The notes under the pieces are model-generated. The model saw only the letters and a list, made by a program, of their open reading frames with translations. It was not told the origin of the DNA and searched no databases. 60,000 nt of DNA from NCBI GenBank assembly GCA_030141605.1, contig JAQGDQ010000156.1, positions 312,001 through 372,000 of the forward strand. Direction: 5' to 3'. The position numbers and the translations under genes are program-made. Origin of the DNA: Tubiluchus corallicola (lineage: Eukaryota > Priapulida > Priapulimorpha > Priapulimorphida > Tubiluchidae). Positions 1 to 9,965 of the stretch are shown piece after piece; positions within the stretch are counted from its first letter, which is position 1; each line of letters starts with the position of its first letter.

Positions 1-1587
1 GAATGTGAACAACTGAAGGATTAATCTATAATCATCCACAACATTTTAGTGGAAACGATTTGCACTAGCTTAAAGCATATTTCTTGCTACATGTATTAGA
101 CGTTTTTAGAACCCGAAGTTACCATTTCTCTACTCTCGGTAACTCAGCGCCCACGACCTCTGTATCCTCGAACTCAGATCCCTATAGTGTGTTCACACAG
201 TGTAACAATGTTCAAACATGAAATCATTAAATGTTCGCCAGACTAGATTAAGACACACGCTGACCCCTGGCTACTGGGAAAACTATGTGAAATTGATCTA
301 ATGATTTTGTGATGTGCGTCTACATCCTCTTTTCTTGAATCAATTGACTTGCTTAAATAAATCATAAAACCTGCCCAGCATCAGCAATCCACGAATCCAG
401 CACAACCATGGCAGTGCTCAGGTTGTCTGAATATTCACAAATAATTTGATAACACTGGTGATAGTTCATTTCTTGCAGTCAAATAATTTGTGACAGTGAG
501 CATAACAATGGTGACCTTCCTCCCTTGTCCTGTATCCCCGCAAAACCTGTATTTGTGCTGAACTCCGTTGATTGTGATGATCCATTGAGTTACACTGTGA
601 TTATGAGCGATTATGATGGGTGGGGTGGCGTCAGTGATTTTCCACTTCTTACTGTGCTTACTGGAAAAAAGCGTCTGCTTGCTGTTGCTAGGGTTTAAAA
701 ATGAAAAGTGCACGAGTCACAGGTCGCTTCAATTGCACCGCTCATTCAGAGTTTCTCTGCTATGCCAGTATAAAAACTGCTGTATAAAAATCATGACAAA
801 ATTTCCTCGTTCCTCACCGAGTTAGTTTGCAGTGGTCAGCCGATGCGTATTAATTTTTATCATGTCTGGTGTTACAGTTCGTTGTGAAATGAAAACACGG
901 ACGTCACGAGCTGATGCGCTGAGATGACACTTTCAGAGTCAAAAATTTCCTCCCCGAAACCAGAACACAAACCAGAAAAACATTTTATATAATTATAAGT
1001 ATTAGGAGCGTTTTAAAAAGGGTTTGACCCTTTTTTCAAAATGGTCTTATTTAATTGGCCTGATTTAATTATCTCATGCAATATTTTATACAAGTGTATG
1101 TTCAGTTTGCATGTTTATGTTACAAAACTGTCAAAAGTCATCAAAACATATTATAAATGATTAATGTATAACTGAATATGCGTCTGAAAGTGAAAGTGTG
1201 TAACTATAACTGTAGGCCAGCAGAACAATAAAACAAATTTAACAGAGCAACTGACATTTTAATATGATTTTTAACAAGCTACATACGTCTATATAAAAGC
1301 CTAACAAAATGTTCGTCGTTTTAATACCATTATCACTAGTATCATAAAATTATGTACAGCATGCCACTGTGTGCGATGTTTGTGTTCAGTGTTTCGAATT
1401 CTAGTTAAATGATTTATAAGCTGCTACTGAAGCTGAGCTTTGCAAGTTTTCCAAGCGAGTCATGTTTTCCATCTTTACGTGTGTATGTTTTTCAGCGTTT
1501 CACTGCATTGCGCGAAAGCGCAGTTCAGTTTGCTGACGGCTCCACGAGACATCTAGTATGAAAGAATCGACTAGTATAGCCGCTCGT
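1..1587. other. Non-coding, probable intron
   Basis: I see no exon of a recognised protein here. The next exon at 1887 begins with a splice acceptor and in the middle of a codon, so the N-terminal exons of the PP2C-like gene must lie to the left. This stretch is therefore probably intron. Open frames of 70-92 codons exist but show no domain, no good start context and no splice logic. Confidence 0.5.
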
Positions 1588-1659
1588 GGGGATGTAGCTC
1601 AGTGGTAGAGCGCTCGCTTCGCATGTGAGAGGCCCCGGGTTCAATCCCCGGCATCTCCA
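1588..1659 (+). tRNA. tRNA-Ala(CGC): tRNA-Ala (anticodon CGC)
   Basis: A complete 72-nt cytosolic tRNA gene that folds into a full cloverleaf. The acceptor stem pairs GGGGATG (1588-1594) with CATCTCC (1652-1658) and contains the G3:U70 wobble pair, the key identity element for alanyl-tRNA synthetase; the discriminator base is A1659. The anticodon stem is 1613-1617 with 1625-1629, the loop is TTCGCAT, and the anticodon CGC is at 1620-1622, reading GCG. The internal promoter is intact: an A box around 1595-1605 and a canonical B box GGTTCAATCCC at 1638-1648. There is no intron and no encoded CCA. The gene lies on the same strand as the protein gene around it and 227 bp before that gene's next exon, so it appears nested in an intron. 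Confidence 0.95.
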
Positions 1660-1663
1660 CAAC

Positions 1664-1667
1664 TTTT
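1664..1667 (+). terminator. Pol III terminator of the tRNA
   Basis: A TTTT run begins five bases after the discriminator base of tRNA-Ala, the usual RNA polymerase III stop. Confidence 0.75.
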
Positions 1668-1886
1668 GTAATCTATTAAATGTTTATTTTAAATTTTTTA
1701 AAGATGTAATACAGAAAGCTGAAACTGTATACAACGAAAATGTAACTTTCGCCTGGATTTCGCTTATAAATAGTAATAACAAGGGCCTTTTGCCATTGTC
1801 TGATATCCAAATTTTTGCGTGCGTGATATACCATGAGACAAATTAAAATATTACGCTTTTCAATGTGATCAAATTTTGCGTTTCAG

Positions 1887-2024
1887 GTAGTGCAGAGAAA
1901 CCCGCTCCAAGAAGTCCGAAAGGACCTGTAGCAGGTGTGTCGTCATGGAAACAGCCGCACCGAAACGTCTATGGCATATCCACCTCCTTGTACGAAGAAA
2001 ATCCTCTTACTGGAGAGAGAGCAG
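1887..2024 (+). CDS. PP2C-like gene, exon A (first visible)
   Basis: A 138-nt exon with acceptor TTTCAG ending at 1886 and donor GTAAAT at 2025. It opens with two bases completing a codon, carries 45 full codons including NVYGISTSLYEENP, the conserved lead-in to the phosphatase-like domain, and ends with one base of a Gly codon. An ATG near 1935 is in another frame and is not a start. Confidence 0.85.
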
Positions 2025-5000
2025 GTAAATAAATTCTTAAAACCAATTGGAACAATTGTGGATTACCTCACCCTTCAGGACCAGGATGTAGTTAAATCGC
2101 ATGAAATCTTGCATCACTAAATTAATTTTGGTTATAATAAAAATATTCATTCGTTATAAAATATATTTCGTCATGCAAACCTTGTTGCAAACATGTGCAT
2201 AAATATGATATAGCACAGAAGTACAGACATAAGTATTAAAACAAACTGCTTTTTCAGCACTCGCTGGGTTTAAGAATTTTTATAGAATTACATTCTAAAT
2301 TATGAATATAACATATCAAATTAAACAAGTAATAAAATTTTAAAATATAATTTAAACTATAATCATCTTATTCTATAATGTATAGAAGATGCATACTGCT
2401 AGAGATGTTTGCATTGGCGCTGCAGTACATTACATAGCCTGGGCAAGTTGCTTGGTGGCGCCATCTTTACACAAACTCCAGTAATAGTTGGTGTATTTTG
2501 CTATAGTGTTATATTTTTATTTTAATTTATTTACTTAATTATTAACTGTAATCCTAATTGCGTTTTTTCCCAAACAGTATCCACGCTTACTGGTATCCAT
2601 TATCTTCCTCATGTGAATGGATTGTTTTTTCTAATTTATATTATTTGTTCAAACAGTGACTTTTATATTGGTTGTCTATAGTTCTCTGCGCAACATTTGA
2701 CACTACAGGTCTTTTTCAGGTGAGCCAATAGCAGATGTGTTTGCAGTTTGTGCTAGGAAGGACAGTGCTTTGCTGTCACTGGCTGATGGAGTTAATTGGG
2801 GAGAGGGCGCTGCATTGGCAGCACGGTGTGCTGCTCGTGGCTGCTTTGAGTACCTGCACACAAAATTCTTTGCATGTGATACCTGGCCAGTGGAAAATAC
2901 TCAGGTAGAGTTAAAAGTTTTTACAGCAGATAAATGTTACTTTTCCTGTTTTGTCTTTTGCCACCCTTTCTCTGATGTCCGTTTGTATTTTTGTATCCTT
3001 TTTGTCAAGTTGAGGGACTAATCTAATCCTGTTCTAATCTAATCTAACCTGTCTGGCTAGTGTTTAACTTTGGTATTGTAATGATAGCAAAATGTCATTT
3101 ATTTTCACTATCCACCCCTACTTTGTAATGGCTCTGTCCTTTACAAAGACATTGCGTACTGCCACCTATAAATACACTGGGATGTAATAGTTCCATGATT
3201 CAGTGGGTGAACAGATGGTGTGATTTCCAGCTCAGCACCTGTGCACCAGCAGCCAGCAAGTGGAACTGGGGGAGTGAAATCTGGAATTTCTTCCTATAAA
3301 ATTACTGCATTCAATTCGCATTTTTACATCGTCACTACTGATTGCGGAGAACAAGCTAGATAGAGGGTACATTATGTTAAAGTTTGATGGGCAAAATACA
3401 GTGCAATATTCTGCAGTACTTTTTACTACTACTTTTTGTCTTTACTGGTTTCTCTTTATTTATTCATCTTTTTCTTTATATTTAGGACATTTTCAAGTAT
3501 CTCATCCGATCGTTTGAGAATTCACATAATATGATTCTTCAAGCCGGTGGTTCTCTAACTACTCTTTGCACAGCTCTTGTTTGTCCATTAGATGGCAGCA
3601 GTAAAAGGTTCTTGGTTTGTGTCAGCAATGTTGGCGATACCTATGCGTACCTGTATAACCCTACCGCAGGTGTCAAAGAAGTCACTGAAGGTAAGATGGA
3701 AATTTCAGCATGTCAACATTGAAGGCAAACACATTTTAATAAATATCAGTCAACAAGTAAATCACGAAAATCAACAAAAGCTCCTTACCAGGAATCTGTA
3801 CAAAGTTTGCACTTGGCCTGTCTACTTGTACTTGGCATATAAATAGACCCCATGCTTTTAATAGTAAAGATGATAATAACAGGGAATGAGCGCTTCATAC
3901 CTGCAGTGGCGTATTAACCATTAGGCTAACTAGGCTATAGCCTAGGGCGCCAAAGTTTGAAGGCATCACATTTTAGAAAAAAATTCTTATTGTCTTCGGG
4001 AAATGTGTTTACTTTCATATTCATGTAAAAGGCGCACTTTATAACACACCACAGGCAGTTACTGAGAGCAGCTTTTATAAAGTGCCACATAACGAACAGT
4101 TGCAAGGTATTACACAACAAGCAGTTGTGCAGCCTGCTCAAATATAAGCACTATGCAAATACATGTAATTAATAATGACCACATAGAAACTAGCTTAATA
4201 ATGTTTCTAATACACCACAAGCAATTGTTTGACCTGGTCATTACACAAACAATGGTGAATTCACAATAGGGAGGGGTGGGACGAAACTATCAGCATAGGG
4301 CGTCGTTAAGTCTTGATATGCCCCTGCATACCTGCTTCACTATCAGAGCAACATTAGACTGGACTCTCATGAGTCATGGCATAAGCAACAGGACTTGGGG
4401 TGACTTTCATACATTTTTGACTTCTGAGTGATATTGTGAAAATAATTCTGAAACCTGTAATAGATGTTTTTTAAGAACTTAAATATATCCTCATTTGAAA
4501 ATTTTCATAACAGTACTATTTTCACAGGCTCTCATGACGTCACAATAATGAGAAATGTGCGGGATGCTGGCGGAGCTTTAGGCCCAGTTTGTGGTGAACG
4601 ACCAGAGTTGCACAATTTCACACATTCAATGTGTATTGCTGAACCTGGTGATATTCTTTTCATCACTAGTGATGGAATATCGGACAACTTTGATCCTGTC
4701 ATTGCCAAACTTGCTACAGCCAGGAATGGTTTTGAAATTGACCCTGATGTCGACACGAAGCCCAACGGCACCATTCCTAATGGCGGTGTGGTAAAAATCG
4801 CCCACAGGCCAATCAAGAATATTCCAAAGCCAAAGCCAGACATATCACCAAGTAAAGCCGTGTTTAAGAAAAGTGAACCAGTCACAGTCAGGCCACCAGT
4901 AAGACATTCTCTCCCCAAAACAAGCAGCAAACCATTTCAAAGTGGCAGCAAGCATCGGGGATCAAAAGCAAAGATTCGCAGATCTATGTCCTTACAGGAA

Positions 5001-6536
5001 AAACTTAGCCGAACTCTGAGTGGTGAAAGGCCTGCAGAGTTCGGCATTCCTGAGATTAGGGCTCTGGAGCGGCATGAATTGACCTTGCTTTTAATGGAGC
5101 GTGTGATACGCAATAAGAGCAGCAACGGTATCTTGACGGCTCAACAGCTCTGTGAGGTCTTGGTTGACCATGCTGTTCAAATCACTCAGGACAGACGCGA
5201 CATACTTGAGGAGGTGAGTCTTTACCAGCAAGATGGTAGTAAGCTCTCCTTCAAGGAGCAGAAGATTCGCCGCCAGAAAGCTGGTGCACGTCTTCTAGAA
5301 AAACCGGGCAAGCTGGACCATGCCACTGTTGTCGCCTATAAGATAGGCATGTCGGAAGAAGACCTGAATCCACTGCCAGAACCTGAAAATGTTCAGATGA
5401 GGAAGAAGAAAGGAAATGTTCTGAAACGACTTTTTCGACCACACTCAGTGGCTTGCGATCATCCGGTGCAGTATGAGCCAAAAACTGCTACGTACGAAAT
5501 CATTGATAATCCACTTTCACCTAGCAGCTATCCTCAACCTGAACCCAACTGGAAGATGGAAGGAGTAGATGAAACACCTGAATATGAGGAAAGTTCGGGT
5601 GAAAATGTTAATGATTCTTCGTCATCTGACATTCCTTGTAATGCTAACGAACAACCAAAATCTGAAATAGAGAATGCAGTAAATAAACTACAGAAACATT
5701 TAATTATTTCTTCGAATAATACAGAAGACGATAGAGTGAAATTCTGCATAGGTGATCATTCTGGAACACCTAGTGAAAATGATCCAGAATCTGAAGAAAT
5801 TGAAATAAAACCCACGTATTTATGTGCTATTACAGAAGTTAGTTCAACTGCTCAGTCTGTCTGTTCTGATTCTGTTGAAAGTTTGCCACTTGATTCTAGT
5901 GCCATTTTATCTAACAGGGAGCAATGTGATATATTAGTGGACAAAAGTATTCATACGCTGAAAGGTGATAGCAGTGTTGTAAACGATGCAATACCTCATT
6001 CTCCAGAGCTTCCTGACACAGAATGTGCCATTCAGAAAGTTGTACCAAATAATTTAATCAAAACCAATGCTTCAGTTTTTGAACCAGTACTCCCAGAAAG
6101 GGAGGGCTTGAGAACACAGTCTACTGTTCTAGGAGACATTGTGGTAGTAATTACTGATTATAATGATAGTGAACCAGATGATCAGACAATAAGTGATAAC
6201 CAAACGCCACCTCTGAATTGCTGCGATAATGACGACAGTAGTCAAAATTTAGTAAATAATAATTCTTCTGATCAGAAAACAAAGAATCAGTCAGAGAATC
6301 TGGACAGTTGTTCTGGAGTGGATATTTGCAACAATGTAGATGTAGTCGAATTAAGTGAGGACATGTTAAACACTGCAGATATTGCAGAAGAAGCACAGTT
6401 ACCAGGTGATACATATGATGTTGTTAACGAAAGCATCAGCAATGACTCTGCATTAACCGATCAGGTAGCTGATGCTGCAGTGTCTTCAGACAATAATAAC
6501 AACAGTAATGTCTTGCCTGAAGCAGATTACAGTTAG
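1887..6536 (+). CDS. PP2C-like domain protein, CG9801 family (3' part of gene)
   Basis: Four joined exons (1887-2024, 2720-2904, 3486-3690, 4528-6536) encode the C-terminal 844 residues of a PP2C (PPM)-type phosphatase-like protein of the family named after Drosophila CG9801; the start lies left of the window. Visible motifs, numbered from the first full codon here: LADGVNWGEG (~66-75), equivalent to the metal-binding DGHGG loop; SNVGDTYAY (~154-162), equivalent to ANVGDSRA; ITSDGISDNFDP (~221-232), equivalent to SDGLWD; and LDHATVVAY (~438-446), equivalent to DN-[ST]-V. The metal-ligand Asp/Gly positions (D68, G69, D224, D439) are kept, but the general-acid His of the DGH loop is Val. A basic Ser/Pro-rich insert of about 200 residues separates the last two motifs. 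Beyond ~500 the chain is a Ser/Asn/Asp/Glu-rich, probably disordered tail. All introns are GT-AG with compatible phases (1, 0, 1). The substrate is unknown; a catalytic or a pseudo-phosphatase role is possible. Confidence 0.9.
2720..2904 (+). CDS. PP2C-like gene, exon B (DG metal-loop exon)
   Basis: The acceptor CTTTTTCAG ends at 2719 and the donor GTAGAG starts at 2905. Two bases complete Gly, followed by 61 codons and a phase-0 end. It encodes ADVFAVCARKD and LADGVNWGEGA, the first metal-binding motif, then a helix AARCAARGCFEYLHTKFF. Reading on past 2904 gives non-conserved residues to a stop at 3021, which marks the intron. Confidence 0.9.
3486..3690 (+). CDS. PP2C-like gene, exon C (NVGD exon)
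   Basis: The acceptor TATATTTAG ends at 3485 and the donor GTAAGA starts at 3691. It carries 68 codons plus one base. It encodes the helix DIFKYLIRSFENSHN, the GGSLTTLCTALV strand pair and the SNVGDTYAYLYN turn, all typical of PP2C folds. It ends one base into a Gly codon that continues at 4528. Confidence 0.9.
3896..3903. repeat. Left target-site duplication of the hAT MITE
   Basis: CATACCTG, identical to 4327-4334. Confidence 0.9.
3904..4326. mobile_element. hAT-type MITE, 423 bp, in the last intron
   Basis: The left end CAGTGGCGTATTAA and the inverted right end CAGGGGCATATCAA are matching terminal inverted repeats of the hAT type (CAG-GG-C). A perfect 8-bp target duplication, CATACCTG, flanks it at 3896-3903 and 4327-4334; that length is diagnostic of hAT transposition. 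There is no transposase frame, so it is non-autonomous. It lies in the intron before the terminal exon. Confidence 0.9.
4327..4334. repeat. Right target-site duplication of the hAT MITE
   Basis: CATACCTG, identical to 3896-3903. Confidence 0.9.
4528..6536 (+). CDS. PP2C-like gene, terminal coding exon
   Basis: The acceptor TTTTCACAG ends at 4527. GC completes the split Gly codon and 668 further codons follow to TAG at 6534-6536. It carries the last two phosphatase motifs (TSDGISD, LDHATVV), the basic insert (many Lys/Pro/Ser, about 4740-5030), a helical stretch with LERHELTLLLMERVIR (~5064-5110), then a ~340-residue acidic Ser/Asn-rich tail with no domain I recognise. The open frame extends upstream to 4464, but that part is intron. 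Confidence 0.9.
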
Positions 6537-6740
6537 TCGTGATATTCGTTGTTCTGTCAAAGACTGAACCAATTCTTACCAGTGGTAATGGTGTTAACAT
6601 TTACTCCTTGAAATTGCTTTGAATTTTCAAGTGTCTTCAATTTATTTACCGCCAACAGTTGCATTTTGTTCCAAAAGGTAATGTTCTCTAATGTTTGTGT
6701 TTAGCAGAAAGACAGTGTTAAGTTATTTTAAACATAACTA

Positions 6741-7291
6741 TGTGCTTGCAAACCAAAACCGTCCATAAGTCGGCATAGTTAAAACTATGTTATGATGCTT
6801 CAAAGTAGAATGCACCAAAAATTTGGTCAAATGTTAATTTTTTGTTTTTTACAAAAACAAACTCTAAATATATTGGACTTTTATATTCTAGCATCAAATT
6901 ATCAAGAAAATCTCCAAAAAGTAGTGCAATTTCAAAAAACTTGTAATTTCAAACTCTGGTAGTAGCTCGTGGAAGCAATCATTTTGCTTCTGATTTTTTC
7001 TGTTGTGAACCCCAGATCTTCATCAGGAAGAGTCATCTACTAGATTTAATAATAACTTCAATGTATTCTTGCAAAGTCCGTAACAACCAAGATTTGTGCG
7101 GCTGCTAAGTGTTTTGTAGAAATGCGACAAAAAACAACAGCAAACTTCAACGTGGATTATCTCAGCTTAGAAATAACATAGAGCGATAAGCTCGGTATCA
7201 AAATGATACTCATGAAATAGAGATTCAGGGTATGTGAATAACTAGAAAACATTAATTGCCGACTTATGGACGATTTTGCTGTGCAAACACA
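6741..7291. mobile_element. MITE-like element with terminal inverted repeats
   Basis: The outer ~35 bp are inverted repeats. The core CGTCCATAAGTCGGCA at 6760-6775 is matched perfectly by its reverse complement at 7257-7272, and the similarity runs out to about 6741 and 7291. There is no coding capacity and no convincing target duplication, so the superfamily is unknown. It lies in the presumed 3' UTR. Confidence 0.7.
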
Positions 7292-8356
7292 CAATTTGTA
7301 TTTAGCACTATGTAGGTCTACATCACACTGTTGCTATTGTTAACAGCAAACAAGTACAAGTACTTTTTTGTTAGTGTTAGTATTGTAAAAAATTTATTTA
7401 TGATAATGTTTATAAAGTTTGTAAGATACATCAGATTATATTTCTAAACTGCTATTCTCTGCTATCCACTAGATATAGAGCAGACACACTGCCACTGCTT
7501 TTTACCATATTTGTGACTGCACGAGCTAACGAGGATCATTAACCTCAATCTTCTCCAGTAAATTTTCACCAACTAATTAAATAATTTTGCAGCCCCGGCT
7601 AAAGTTTTTTTCTTACAAAACAATTTTCTGCCACCATGAGTTTTCGTGTTATCATTTAAAAAGTATTCATTTCTTAGTTCTTTGATGTTAAATAATTAAA
7701 GTATAATGTAATAAATGTAAGTACCTTTCTTGTGTACAGTTGTTGATCTATTAATATAACATCGTGCCAACACAGACCTAATTCATTCTCTGCTGATAAA
7801 ACTTTATAGTTATTTATTATCCTGTCACTTGTGGAATGCTAGCTAAGCTTTTATGTTGGTAGTCTCTTTTCACATTTCACAGTAATGCATGTAGTTGTTA
7901 AAATTGTCTAAAGCAAAATTATCGTGTATTGAGCATTTTTGTTATATATTATAGTAACTCTGCACTGTAAATGCTTAAGATATATACTCAGTATTATTGT
8001 AAAAGAATTTTCCCTGATGAAAGGGAAGTGCATTTTCAAAACTGAATGAGCTTCATTTGGCTGACTTCTTTCACAGTTAAATGCTCGCTTTTAAGTTTTT
8101 ATAAAAGAAATTATGCTTTCTTTGGCTCAATCACTTTTTGTACCTGGTGCATTTCTTAGTGTCATCTTAACTCCCAATTTTAATCACATGTACACTAATT
8201 ATGATAATTAAATGAATGATACGTACATAGTACAATTTTTGCATCAAAGTCATTATTGCTATAATTGTTATTATCATCATTATTACATTGTTATCATTAT
8301 TAAAATCTTTTTATTCATTTGGTTGTTGCTAGTATTCACTATATTCAAAGATGTAC

Positions 8357-8362
8357 AATAAA
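8357..8362 (+). promoter_or_regulatory. Candidate polyadenylation signal AATAAA
   Basis: Canonical hexamer 1.8 kb after the stop codon; an alternative upstream signal is at 7710-7715. Confidence 0.4.
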
Positions 8363-8487
8363 ACTCTTTATAATGTTCGCAAAGTTGTGCTTATTATCTA
8401 CTTGACATACCTTATTATCAGTTGAAAGCTGACATACTATTAAATGAGAACAAGATAATTAATTTGGATCTCGATGGCATAAGTTTA

Positions 8488-9060
8488 AAGGAAAACTGGA
8501 TGATTGTGTAAACATGAGTTCAGAATAAAGAATGCTCTAAAATATTGAAAACTGCAATAGCTTATTTTAAATCAAAGCTTAGTTTAAATAATAATTACCA
8601 CGGATACTCAAATTTCGTTAAGCTTTCAAAGCTACGCGAGGCTCAGTGAATCAACTAAGATTGGTAGTGGCACCTTTTTGTCACATTTTGCGTGGCCGAC
8701 AAATAGAAGGCGGTACTGTGATAAGCATGATCATGAACTGCAGTGTTAGTTTCTGACGTCGTATGATCTAGAGCCCATTTTTCGTGACATTATGTGTTTA
8801 AGCAACAGTGTAACACCTATGCAAATGTGCTTGACTCGCAAAGGAAGACGCCTGCCATTGCACAAACTGTGGTTAGTTTCTGACGTAAGCAATAGCTGTG
8901 TTCGGTTGCTGTTAATTAACTTTCTAGGCTAATAATTCAAATATAAGGAACAATTGTTAGCTTTCATAGGCAAGAGAATGTATATTTTGGACAGTAAATC
9001 AAAATGAGATTGAGTCTAAACAATCGTCCGGCCTTCCTTTAGGAAAGAAACGTCTGGCAA
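8488..9060 (+). repeat. Dispersed repeat, copy 1 (~560 bp)
   Basis: Matches 33028-33610 in the same orientation over its whole length, with small indels. Shared blocks include ATGCTCTAAAATATTGAAAA, GCGTGGCCGACAAAT, GATCATGAACTGCA and TTTCTGACGTAAGCAATAGC. No open frame and no obvious terminal repeats. Probably an unclassified interspersed element. Confidence 0.8.
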
Positions 9061-9699
9061 CTTAAGTTTGCAAAATCCATAATGCAAAATGTGATATGGT
9101 TATTTTTGATTAGACAGCTAAACTTAGTTGACCCTTATTTTCAGCTGCATCTGTCTGTCAATCTGTTTATTATATTTTTCAGAGACCACTTACCTAGTTC
9201 CAACTAAACTTTTTTGCTGTAAGGATGTCAAAACTCTGGTTGTGCAGTAAAATGGTTGCCATTTTGACTAAAGTCGCCTAATAAAGGTTTTAAAATCTGT
9301 TTCTAGAACTGCTGGCATAGTAAAGATGAAGCTGTGGTATCCTGGATAATTATCGAAAATACGGCGGACTCAAAGTTTGGAATTTCTGTCTGTACCGTTC
9401 CAGCTATTGAACCATTAACAGCCTGCTGGTTTATAATACTGACTTTTGTGATTTTTATGTCATACGTGACATTGTATATAATTTTAGGACATAATTTCCA
9501 TTATTTTTTGGTTAAGATTTGTATATGTGCATGCATAAAATGCACTGTTCCCCAGATTTATGTAAACTGAGTTGATTGGATTAACAGAAAATTACACTGT
9601 AGAATTTGTCATCATTCAAGTAATTTTATTATTGAAGATTTCAAATCTATGATCTAAGCACAGCTCATTAACCACAGTGGTCTATGCCCATGCCGACAG

Positions 9700-9760
9700 C
9701 ACACGACGATATGCGCGATGCGCAATGTTGCGCATTACCTTTGCGCACGCGCACAACTGC
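9700..9760 (+). promoter_or_regulatory. CpG-rich candidate promoter with NRF1-type site
   Basis: In a CpG-poor neighbourhood this patch has clustered TGCGC words and one perfect match to the NRF1 consensus YGCGCAYGCGCR, TGCGCACGCGCA at 9742-9753, plus near-matches at 9710-9735. NRF1 sites usually sit close to start sites of TATA-less promoters. It lies about 200 bp before a strong splice donor (9966), which would suit the 5' end of a transcript splicing to 14449. Inferred, no transcript evidence. Confidence 0.45.
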
Positions 9761-9965
9761 CTCCTAATCCTAAAAATATAGCAAGTATGGTAAGTCAGGA
9801 AATTATCAACAAAACACACGAGTTTAGCTAGCATCGATTTGTTAGTTTCTCGTTGTCAAGCAGTCACTTTTCTCAGCATTGCAAAATAGTGGCAGAGGTA
9901 GTCAGGTGGAGCATAACAAATTGCTCTGCCCATGACAAGGCAAACGACAATGTATGGCGATACCG
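9760..9965 (+). other. Candidate 5' UTR exon ending in a strong donor
   Basis: The start is unknown (approximate, just after the NRF1-type site). The right edge is the donor ACCG|GTGAGT at 9965/9966. Joined to the acceptor at 14448, an ATG at 9950 would read about a dozen codons across the junction and stop in frame before the ATG at 14477, making a short upstream ORF. Depends wholly on the predicted splice. Confidence 0.3.

Larger units (their letters stand above)
6537..8362 (+). other. Probable 3' UTR of the PP2C-like gene
   Basis: No coding potential follows the TAG at 6536. Canonical AATAAA signals lie at 7710-7715 and 8357-8362, the latter followed by a T-rich stretch. An inverted-repeat element (6741-7291) sits inside. 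The true cleavage site cannot be fixed from sequence. Confidence 0.5.

Noticed and set aside
3015-3050. CTAATCTAATC short repeat
   Set aside because: Too short and imperfect to be more than a minor simple repeat in an intron.
4532-4930. 132-codon minus-strand open frame inside the PP2C exon
   Set aside because: Antisense shadow of a well-supported coding exon.
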